In this document: piece by piece, positions 49,801-61,800 of the stretch
How positions within the stretch are numbered: position 1 is the stretch's first letter
How the letters are laid out: each line of letters opens with the position of its first letter
Assembly (NCBI GenBank): GCA_008360975.2
Contig: CM039182.1
Coordinates: forward strand, 20,060,324 to 20,124,323
Reading direction: 5' to 3'
From: Lichenostomus cassidix
Lineage: Eukaryota; Chordata; Aves; Passeriformes; Meliphagidae
Length of the DNA: 64,000 bases
Notes under the pieces: model-generated
Told to the model about the DNA's origin: nothing
The model's database searches: none
What the model saw: only the letters and a program-made list of their open reading frames with translations
Program-made: the position numbers and the translations under genes

Positions 49801-52800
49801 TAATTTTTACTGGGCAAAAACTAGAATGAAATAAACTTTACAGGGTGCATTACCAGTGAGCTACTAAGAGTTAAAGCCCATAGTTTGGATCTGTGAAAAT
49901 TATCATATTTACACTTGAGATGCTTTTCTTTTCAAATATTTTTTCACATATTTTGAGTATGTGAACACTGGTTTTGATGTACAAAGAGTTAATACCTGAA
50001 TAATGATACTTTATTTTTGGGAGAAATAACAGGTGAATATATACTGAAAGAACCACTACACACCTCAAAGAATGAGCAGATAAAAACTTCAAGATTACAT
50101 ATAAATGCTAACATTATTAGTGTTTTGTCTTATATTCAAAATAGTGAATGCATATTTGCATTTTATGGTTTGCCAGGGTAGAAGAGATCTGGAACTTACG
50201 AGGTCAAATGGGAGATTAGGTAGTTTTTTTTTATATGAAGCATACAGTGGAAGTAAGAGGGGTAGTTTGAACTGGAAGATTACTTGGGAGTTTCATACAG
50301 TTCACAACACTCAACATTCTTCTATTTTTTTTCTGTTCTCAGGGCATAACACTGAAAGAATTTGACGGATTATCTTTCGATATGATTTTGATGAGTCCTC
50401 CCTGTCAGCCATTTACAAGGTAGATGCAGCACACTTGGGAAAAAAGTGCAGTTATTGCACTATGTACGGTCAAAGGATAAATGTTTTCAAGAGTGAAATG
50501 TGTGGGTGATCTGTGTATCTTTCTCTTCCTAAGCAAATAGGTTCTGTCCACTATGATGTTTACTGAAGTAAAAGAAATGCAGACGTTTGCATCTTAATTG
50601 TTGATCACATTTCTTGCATATGTATATATTAGTCCAGTTTAAGTTAAGTAAGCTTCTTACAGCACCTATTTTGTGTACTGTGTTGTTCTACTAATAGTGA
50701 AATTTAATGTTTAGGAGTGCTGCCTTTCCTTTTAGATATCAATCTAATATTTTCTTGGGGCAACTCCAGAAGGAGGATTGGAATTTCTCAGTTCTGCTTG
50801 ACACTTAAGAGTTTAATCTGGTTTTATTTGTACTTTGAAAATTGCACATGCACACAGGTAGCTTACTCTGAAGAATATTTCTATTTTAGCCAAGACCGGA
50901 AGGATAATGGTTTTGAAATGATTTTTTGGATGATAAAGAGAAATATCTTGCTGATTAAGGACTGAGTTTACTGAGATGTTGTTTACTGAGTTTACTGAGT
51001 TTACTGAGATGTCAGATTAGGTTGTAATTCATATCATTTGACAGCAATGACCAGTGGAGGTAAGACTCTAGTAACTATACTCATGCAAAGTAGTAACTAT
51101 ATGAAAAAAGTCTGTTGATGGTAATAATACTGATTGTGGAAGAAAGTATGTCTCATTCAATGTTCTAAGATTGAAAAATCGCTGTAAAGTGATGCTGATC
51201 TATAAAAATGAATTAGTGCAAACCTATGATGTATATAGGAATAATTTCTTCAGATTGTTTTCTTTATAAGATGATGAAAAGAAAAATCTGTGTACGACTG
51301 ATTAATTTAGATACATGCTAAGGCTCTTCTGCAGAGTTTTTATTCTTTTTTTATGAGCAAGTACAAGTATAAGCTAGGGAAATGCAGACCTGGAATCATT
51401 ATCATTTTTGTAACCTACATAATCTGTCCAGTTTAATGTTATAAAATTGGTTCCAAAGTTATTCATGTGGGGCTCAATCCTGCTAAATGGTGAACAATGA
51501 GGCTTTAATTCACAGAAATAATTTAATATATTCAGTGCAAAATAGCAGGGTATTCCCAGAAACCCAGTGGGGTTTTTTTGTTCTTTCAGAGCCAAGTATG
51601 TTCAAAGGCTTTGCTGGACAAGACCAGAATGCTAAAGGCTTTGCAGACTGAGGAGTGGATTTCATTACTGAATGCTTCAATTTTAATCTTGCTGTGAGCT
51701 GATGGATTCCAGGGGCAGACTTTCATTCCTTAGAACATTGCTCAGGACACTGCCTCTGTGAGCAGGTCCTCCTGTCTTTATGTGATGCTTTTGCAGAATC
51801 CCCTTTTGAAACTCATAGCAAAGTGCCATCATTCTGTAGAAAAATGTAACTCAAATGTCAGTCTGCTCTGAGTAATACGCAGGTGTTTCTTTATTCTTTC
51901 TTAGAATTGGCCTGCAAGGTGATGTGTCTGATCCACGGACAAAGAGCTTTCTCTATATCCTTGATATTCTCCCAAGGTATATCTCCATTCTAAAGCCTTT
52001 GTTGTAACTGGGTCTTCTGTATTTCAGTGAGACAAGTAATCTGTAATGTTTTACAGAGGTACTTGTTAGTACTATGTTGTATTCTGTGGATTTTTTTCAC
52101 GTGATCATGTGTAACTTTCAAATACTTGTATTTTACTAATGCTATAGTCACCTCATAGTTACTGTATACACTTTCATTGTGTGGTTTCCTTTTTATTGCA
52201 TGTCTGTTTAAACTGTGCTTATATCATAAATGAAAAGAAAGAGTTCAGTTCAACATCAAATGTGCATTGATTTTACATAGAAGCAGAAGTAGATAACATT
52301 ATAGTTGGCCTACAGGTCTCATGGAAACATGGAATTTTTTTAAAATACCAGATTACAAAAGCTTAGATTCAGCATGCAGTCATCTTTCGAAGAGGTACTA
52401 TTTGAAAGTTTGTTTAAGTATGTTATTGCCTGTACAATCTAATGCATCTTCCACCCCCTTCCATTCTTTCTTAAAGTCTCTCTTCTTTTTGGTGCTGCTT
52501 CTAGATGTCTTGGGGCAGATTGTGTATTTTTGGTTTGTAGTACAATCTCTTGTTTTGAGTAGTAATATAAAGAATTCAAATAGCATTACATTGTCTGAAC
52601 AATGTCCTTGTCTTTGCATTCATCTATCATTTATTGCCTGGTCAGATCCCAGTTCCTAATAAAACAGCCATAATTATTTGTATTAATGGCAGTCTTGCTT
52701 CACCTGGAGACTAGGACAGCTATTCTTTATATATTCCTCCATTATTTCATCTTGTTCTCAGGGTTGGACAAGGGCAAAGGGATGTTTGGTGTCTCTTTTT

Positions 52801-55800
52801 CTTTTGCTTTTATTTATTTTTTTTTTAATGAATGCTTTCAACACAGAAGGAAACCAGTACCAGAAGGCCTTTCTTTCAAACTGGTGTTAGCACTGGGAGA
52901 ACAGGGTCTTCATCATTCTAGAAACTTTATGCAGCCAACAACAATACATGGAACTGTGTCTTCCCCCTTGTCATGAGTAGAAAGCGAACACAGACACAGA
53001 AGGGCTGAGTGGCTTGGCAGGGACATACATACGAAATCTGTGGCAGAGAACACAGAACAAAACACAGATTCTGTAGTACAGTAAGTTAGACAATTCATAC
53101 TTAAAAAGAATGGTTATTACTACTCTCCTGCTTCTGGCAGAGACACAAAATTAGGGAGAGAATGTGGGTTGTTTGGAAGTTGCAGAGGATGTCTTTTGCG
53201 GAACAAGAAATGTGATGCAGGTTCCGACTGACCTTTTAAAATGATAAATAAAACCTGGCAGATACTATGTGAGTTAATAATTTGTCAGAATAATAGTACC
53301 TTCCATATCCTTAAAGGAATCCTGACCTTGGGATTCCTTTCCACTAAACTGAGACACGGTTAAGAGGCTGGCTGCTTTTAGGACACTGGAGTGCATTAAT
53401 ACAGAAATATTGCTTCCAAATTGCTGTGGGCTTAGCTGGATAAATGGCAGAAGCTTTTCCTTCTCAAAACCAAGCTTTAGACACTCCAGGACATACATTT
53501 TTATCATGACCATGCAAAAGACCTGGGCTTGGCTGTCTCACTTTTATCTCAACACCCCAGGAGACCCTGCTAATGTCCCTTATCTCCTTGGGGAGGGTTT
53601 GTGAAGCAGCACCTACTCTAAGCAGTCACTAGAAGGTTCAACATGATGGCTTCTGTAGAGTTTCTCAGTTCTAGTGGATTTATGTTTTACTAAGATAGTG
53701 TTTATGTTTGGTTTTTTTTAATAGGATACATTTGTGAGACATTGAGTATGGAGTACTTCAGCCACAAAAAAGGAAATTCTTAATATAGGAATTATCCCTT
53801 TACATTGCAAATTACCGTGGCATGCGTGCAGTTTATGAAAACTGTCAAATTCTCATCCCTTGGATGTACTTACCTTTTGTTCAGCCTTTTATAATGAAAT
53901 GTCACTGAAATGAGGCTCAGAGATAGCCTGGGATGACAAATACTAGAGATAAGGGAAAGGACAACTTCAAGATCTGGAAAGACCTGGGAAATCCTTGGAG
54001 CACCCAGCCAGCAAACAAATACTGTCTGTTTATTGTGTCCAAGCCATAACCTGGGGAAATCCAATGCTAAACCATCAAAATGCTGCTTTTACAGACACAA
54101 TTTTAATGTTAATACCTGCCAAGTACTTAACACTTCATCTTTGTGCAATAATTACTTGCCTTGTGATCTGCCGATCCCTTATGAGTGCTTGCATTTCAGG
54201 CTGTGCTCTGGATTAATTGCTGAAAAAAAAGTTTCATAGTAGGCAATGATGATGGGTGTTGGTAAACATACCAGCAGATACATTTTCCATTTCTCTGCAA
54301 GGAATTTGGCTGCGGCTGCTTTTTATCAGTTCAGTATTATTTTTTCACTATTATTTTTAGTATTTCTAAATTTGGCCTAGTATCTTGCACATTTTCCAGT
54401 TTCTTGTGAGATGCATTTGTTCTTTTAATTCTTCATGTGATATCTTTTATTAGTGGTAGTTAAAAATGTGCTAAAACAAATTTTGCTGTGATTTGTTCCA
54501 ATGGAAGTCTAAAGTCACTAACTTCAGTAATCATGGAGCTGCTGTCTGGGGGCATTAATATTCTGCTTCTGTATGTTGTTCTGAGATCCCAGTGTGTGAC
54601 AGACATTCTGTGTCTTCATTAGCCGTATTAGAGAATTAATCAGTGCCACAGAATGTTCCCAGAGACTTGAATCTGAATCTATGCTTCTAAATTGTTGGAA
54701 CAGTCCCTGGCACAGTTAGGGCATTTTCATTTCTCCAGAGATTTAATATGCTGGTTTTGGAATGTGCCTATTTCCAGACCTTTGCACTGGTCATGCTAAA
54801 GCTCAGACACTTCCTTCCCTTCTCCCCATCAAAATGAAAAAGTTAAGTATAGCAAATTGAACTCTAAACATCTTGTGTTTCTTAAATCAGTTGAATGAGT
54901 ACTGGTTCTGATGAGTTAATGGTAAAGCTGATGTGACATTTTGACAGTGATTTCAGGTACAAGCACGTGAAAACAACAATTATATGGTTGAGTAGCAATT
55001 GGTGTTCTCCCAACAATTACATTTCCTATTATACACTTAATCTGTTGAATAATATTATTGTGCTTTAGGAAATGAACAGGGATAAACATTTTCAAAAGTG
55101 CATGCATAGAGTACAAGAGAGTACAGCTATTCATCTGAACATAGTTGGAGTTTGTGATTTTTACCAGTACACATTTTTAATTCAGTTGGAAATGGTTTGA
55201 CGTACATTTTTAAGGATTCTAAACTTTAATAGCTAGCATGATGTAGAAGTACTTTGATCTTTCTGGTAGCTAAACAAATCTGCAGATGAATCTAATGTAC
55301 TTTACGTCTTGTTACTCTGATTTGCTTTTTTTTTCCCTTGTAGGCTTCAGAAGCTTCCAAAATACCTGCTTTTAGAAAATGTTAAAGGATTTGAATCCTC
55401 TTCTGCAAGGTATATTCCAAATACATGCAGGTTTTAGTGTGCATTCTTTAGAAGGAGAAGGGATTTATTCTGTAGAATGGATTGGTATTTCCTAGAATTT
55501 GAGTTAACAAAATTGCTTTAGATGGGACAGGAATCAAAATCCTAGGCTGTGAAAAGAACTCGCTAGATAACTGTTTATTTCTCTGAGCAGATAAAATATG
55601 TTGCAACAGTGTTTTATTTTTAATTTTAATTTATTATTTGATGAGTATTTTATTTTATTTTATTTGATGATCATGTTTCCTTTAGAAAAGGTCAGTATTA
55701 GTTTTCAAAGAAGAAGAAGAATAGGTGTAACACTCAGAGGTTTCAGGGGCTTATTCATGACAGGAGCCAGTGGTATCTCGTGCTAAGGTCACAGAACAGT

Positions 55801-58800
55801 CTAGCGGCTTTTTTGAGTACCTTTGTTGACAGTAGATTATCCCTGGTTTGGAGCTGCCATCAAACAGTTCAGAGATACAGTGAGATTATACATAGTCTTG
55901 GTCTGAAAGGTGGACGACGAAAGGTGTCACTACAATTACCTAATGACAGCAGGAGCATTCGCCTCTCTTTTGACCAGAGTAGGAGAGAGAGAGTTGCAGT
56001 CTTCCTTCCCAGTTTTTGCTGGAATAGAGTAGCATCTTTCCATAACATTCCTTAAGGCACCAAGAGAGCAGCCACCCAGCATATCAAGCTCTTAATGAAT
56101 ATGTCAGGCAGCTGGGAGTCACGCTCACCTCCCTCACTGGTTAAGTGTTCATGGTCCTCTCTTGGAGACCCTGGGATTCCCTAGGCTGTGCCTTGCTGGC
56201 CAGTGCCTGGGACAAGCTGTAGTTCAGAAAACACCCCAGTTAGGACACTTGTTTTCTCTTGTGACACTTGGGATGCAGTCTCACATACAGTGCTGGGTAC
56301 AGGTCACAGCTCCTGCCTTTTGTGTAGTTCCAGCCTAATGCAGTCTGCATGGAATACAAAAGACAAGTCTTTTTGAGATAATTTCCCTTACAGTCTCTTT
56401 CCATTGTTTATAAAGAACAGTCCTACCTCACTTTTATAATCAAAGGCACTGACTTTTGTCATCCCATGAGTTAACCTTTTTGTTAGGCTTAGCTGGTGCT
56501 GTGTATGTGAGCAGAGGGAAGTAGTGAGCTATTTGTAGTGATTTTAATCTCCTGTTTTATGATTCCCAATAAAGAGAGTATCTTGCCCTCTGATTACTTT
56601 CCTTGTTGACACACTACAATTACTCTCCTAGAGATGGGGTGTTTTTTGAAGAGGCATTTGCACTGTAGTAGGAGTGAGGTGCCTTTGAATGTCTAATAGT
56701 CTCTAACACTGAACTTCATATGTTATCTCTCAAATTCAGAAATGGATGACATTATATGAGTAATTTACTGTCCAATTATTTCAGTGAATGCTTTGGTAAA
56801 TACGATGTTGAATTTGTTCTGGTTTATTTTGGGATATTAAAAGGGGCTAAAGATGTGTGAAGGGAGTAATTGCTTTTTGATTATTTTCAGAAATGAACTT
56901 TTGCAAACATTAGCAACATGTGGATTTAAATATCAGGAATTTCTCTTGTCTCCAACCTGTGTGAGTACTAAAATTGCTCTAATATGATTGAATAGTTCAA
57001 AGTGCACTGAGTCCAAGAACATTTTAAAATGGTCTTTTGTAATAGAAAAGAGAGTCATGCCCAAAACTGAAGATACATTTGAATGACAAAACCATCTGAC
57101 ATGAGTTCTAATTTCTCATACTGGCATAATTGTATTGCTGTTTGTGTTCAGATCCTAGTCCCATATTGCTTTGCTGTCATTTGATATTTTTAAGAAGGCA
57201 TGAATTTACACTGTAACCAGGAAGGTGGTTTTCCCTGCAGGAGCCTCATTGCTTCAGAAGTGCTGTGCCTCTGAATTTCCCAGCACAGAAAATGTCACTG
57301 TTTCTTGTGGGAGGAGGAGCTTTGTTTCCATGTTACCCTGGCAACTGAAAAGTTTGAGAGAGATTTAAGATTGTGCAAGACTAACTGGAATCAGTGAAGT
57401 ACCGTAAATATTTGAGAGGGGCTAATAGACTGTAGCTTAAAAACCAGTTGTGGTAGATTTATTTAATTGTTAGTTGTCTTATAATCCCTTGTTCAAAAAG
57501 GCAAAGAGAGAACTTTTTGCTTTTAACAAAAAACAGATACTACCTGTTCCAAGAAATTGTGAGGCATGTAAATATTTCTTCAAGAATTACATAAAATTGT
57601 TTACATTTGTATTAATTTACAGAGAAAGTCCAAACCATGAGGTACAAAGAATAATTGCCCACTTGATTCCTTAGAAGTACCTAGGTATGGAAGTTACAGG
57701 TGTTTAGGTATTATCAAGTAATACCTAGAGAATACCCTGGAAAAAAGAAGGTGTCAGGGTAACCTAATTGCAACCTTCCAGTATCTGAATGGAGCTTATA
57801 AGAAAGACAGAGAGGGATGTTTTACCAGAGCATGTAGTGACAGGACAAGGGGGAATGGATTCAAACTGAAAGAGTAGTTTGAGATTAGATACTGGAAGGA
57901 AGTTCTTTATGATGAGGATGGTGAGGCACTGGAACAGATTTCCCAGAGAAGTTGTGGATGCCCCATCCCTGGAGGTGTTCAAGGCTGTCTTGGATGGGGC
58001 TCTGATCAACCTGGTCTAGTGGAAGGTGTCCGTGCCCACAGCAGGGGACTTGAAACTAGATGACTTTCAGGGTCCGTTCCAACACAAACCATTCTATGAG
58101 TCCCTGACTCTATGAATCTCTCTGAAGTCACGAAATATATTAGTATGTCACAGTTCTGTTACTGTATGTAATGACAGGTAAATTGTATGATGCTATAGAC
58201 CACTTTTTCTCTACTTATCACCTGCACTAAAGGCTTCTGAATTTTGATTACAGCTTGGCATTCCCAATTCTAGGCTGCGATATTTTCTGATTGCGAAGCT
58301 TCACCAAGAACCATTTTCCTTTCAAGTGCCTGGTCAAGTGAGTCTATCCGTGTTGCTTGAATTTCCTTAATTTCATGAAGACTGAGGGTTAAATTTTCAG
58401 TTTAGTGGTGTGTTTTGATGAATGGAGAAGGGCAATGAGTGATACCAACAGAAAAGTTAAATTCCATGTCCTTTTTTCAACCTGGATATTGAGTTTTGTT
58501 AGGACTGATGTGCACATCTGTGGCTTAGATGGCTTCAAACAGTTGGGAAATTGTCGCTGTTGAGCAGCTAGCAGAGTAATGAAAGCACCAGGTCTCAGTG
58601 GCAAGAAGGAATGACCTTTATTGTTTTGATTTCATCACATATATAGAGTTCTCAAAAGTCACCCAGATTGGTCAGTCAGAAGCCTTCCCCTAGGCCTGAT
58701 TGGCCAGGCCTGCACCGTCCAAGTTCCGGGACACTGTTCCAATAACATCCAAACTTTATCTTTATTTATAAAACACAAGAAGAATTCTCGTGGGAAAAAC

Positions 58801-61800
58801 CTGTGCTAGCCACAGGAAATGTGTTTTGTAACCTGATAGTGGGCTAGAAAACAGGTCATAGTGCTTCATCTTTTACACACTTGGAAAGGTCTTTTTGCAG
58901 AGGCAATTATTTGTGGCTGTTCCTGACATCACTGCTGATAGGTCAACAAATCTTGATGCTACTGTTTTTTGAAATCTTCATAAAAATACCATCAAAAGGT
59001 TACCACTGCATGGTTGTCTGTCAGGTTGTTTATTAAATACAGTTCTTTAATTTTAATTTTGTCACAATTTCTTCTTAGATATTGACAAGATTCCCAGATC
59101 AGGATCCAGAAGATTTACTCAAGGAAGAAGATGCTGACAGAGTGGATGAAACCAGTTCTTCTTTGTCCTCTGAAGAGAAGAATCTAGGTCCAAACACTGG
59201 TCCAGACTGCAGCAGCAAGAAGCGTTTACCAAAAGAGGCCTTTCTATTTAAGCTTGAAACAGTAGAAGAAATGGAAAGAAAACATGATCAGGATAATGAT
59301 TCCTCTATTCAAATGTTAAAAGACTTCTTGGAAGAGGAAAATGAAGAAATGAGTCAGTATTTCTTACCACCAAAGTCCTTATTGCGCTATGCTTTCTTGT
59401 TAGACATTGTTAAACCCACCTCCAGGAGATCCACATGCTTTACAAAAGGGTGAGTTGCCAAGAAAATGTCTTGCTAAATCATGTCCTGAAATTTTAAGTG
59501 TATTTTTGCGTACGTCCTGTAAAATCACAGAGAGGTGTTTCATCAAAAAATCCTAGGCCTTTGAAAGAAATCTTATATAGTGTGCTTGCTGGTCCAGTGG
59601 AATGCCAGCATGAGAATCTGTCTGGCAGAACATCATGTGCCCACTCCAAAAAGGCATTCACAAAAGACAGTTGCCATTTGTTGTTGACCTTCACAGAAGC
59701 TTAATTACCCCTGCGGAAATATGGTTCCAGTAGACTGGTATAGTGCTGATTCATTAATGAATTTCTTTATATTGCTCAATGAAGTTACAAAGTGTCATGC
59801 ATGACAGATCCATTCCTCATTAAATCTGTCTCCACTGTACATTTTATTGATTTCTTGGATTTTTCAGCTGTGTAGATCAGAATAGCTGTGGATTGTCATG
59901 AAACCAGTTAGGTTGCTGCATTTCAAATCATATTTGATGGAGCAGAACATCAGCGCTTTTCTGTCTAGTAGTTTTCTGATTTGTACCTTGTGATTTTAAG
60001 TTTGACTTCTGGAAGTTGGTGAGTGTTCTGAAACTGTGGATAGCTGGTGAAGAGCTTTTCCACTGAATGCATTTGTATTGAAACATTCCATTTGGAGCCT
60101 GGAAATTTGTGGGAATTTTTAATACTGATAAATTTTTCTAATCGGATTGTTTTTTTGAATTCACTGAATGTTTCAGTAAAACGGCTTGGATGATGAGTTA
60201 AAGGTAATTGTAACCTTTTTTTTAATTAGTAGAAATTAGACTGCCAGATTTACAGAATTCCTGCAGATTTTTTGATTTTTAACTTTTTTACTATAAAAAA
60301 GAAGAAAAAGAATTTCAAAAGATTGAAATTTGTGCCACAGGAGAGGCCTTCCCCCAGCTCTCATTTATATGTATGGTTGTGCCTTTTCTGCCCTCACTCT
60401 TTTGAGTTGTGGGGGAATCAGCATTCATAGAATCTCTTTCTCAACTAGAATAGTCATAAAAAGTGTTTAGGCCAGAACACTGTCTTGTGTATCTTATGTA
60501 TGCCTTAAATGTCATCAAAAGTAATTGGCCACTTGTGGTTTCCCTGGAATACGTCATGGTAGTTTGTGGTCACTCTTATCAAAATGACACTGAAGGGGAC
60601 TCCTGAGTAGTTAGTATCAAGTCTCTGTACATGGTGGTGGGAAATCTGACACCAGGGGAATGTGATTCTTACCCCTCTGCTGATATGGAGGTAGTTGTGG
60701 TGGTAGTTCTGTCTGATTTACGACCTTTGTTCTCTTTTTCAAGAGCCTTTGGGAAGGAAGGTTGCCAACATGGTTCTCAGTGTAATCATCTCATTTACAG
60801 CTCTGCTGTAAGAGAAGGTTTATTATTGCATATCATCAGAGTCACTTTCTGAGGCCAAGAATAAGTCCCTGCTGTATCTGTTCCAGAAGCACTGTTGTTA
60901 TGTTTCTTTCAAACATTAGATTTAGGAGAAAGACCCCTGAATGGGGTGGAACAGCACTCCAGGTAGTACTGAGAATCCCTCTACTGCTACGCCTGTGTGG
61001 TGTCTTTCTTGTAAATCACACTGATCATGAGCTTTGAGAGCCAGAGAAAAATTGCCCTCTTTTCTCTTTGGTTTTCAGATATTTCTAGGAAGGTTTATGT
61101 GATGGAAATAATCTGGGTATGGCTTCTCCAGTCCTTGCTAATTCAGGGACCTCAAACACTGATATTTCACCAGTGAGTTTTGCTATACCAGTATGTCTTC
61201 TGAAAGGCTTTGGTGGAGTACACAGCAAAATGTAATGGTCTGTAATGCATGAGAGATCAAACAGGTAATTCTGTGTGCCCTTCTGACACTGGATTCCTGG
61301 GCATTTAGTGAATGATTGCTGAGTTCCATGAGACTACCTACACCATGGCTTCTCTTTGAAGTATGTTTGTGGTGACTGAAGTTTTGAGAGGAAATTGTCT
61401 ATTTAAAGGACAGAGGAAATGAAAATTATATCTAACTTCTCTGGATGTAATCATTCTGGACATTCTTTAAGTTTTTGAAATGCTATTGACAAGAGAAGCA
61501 ATATCTTTCAAAACAGGGTAAATATTGATTACAGAAGCGCTCTCTCAATTTGTGGAAATTACTTTTTGTCACTCATAATACAGGACACAATATACCCAGA
61601 AAAAATACGTGTATGAAATGGAAAGGTTTTCTTAAATTTTGCAGAAATAAAGGAGGGAGGGAATCTTGAATCAGATGAAAATTGAAGACTGTAATTTCTT
61701 AAGCCAGTTTCTTTCGTTATAACTTGTAATGAAATGTCAAAAAATCAATACATCATTGTTTTTACTATGACAAAATTTAATTATATTCTGGGTCTAAGGT

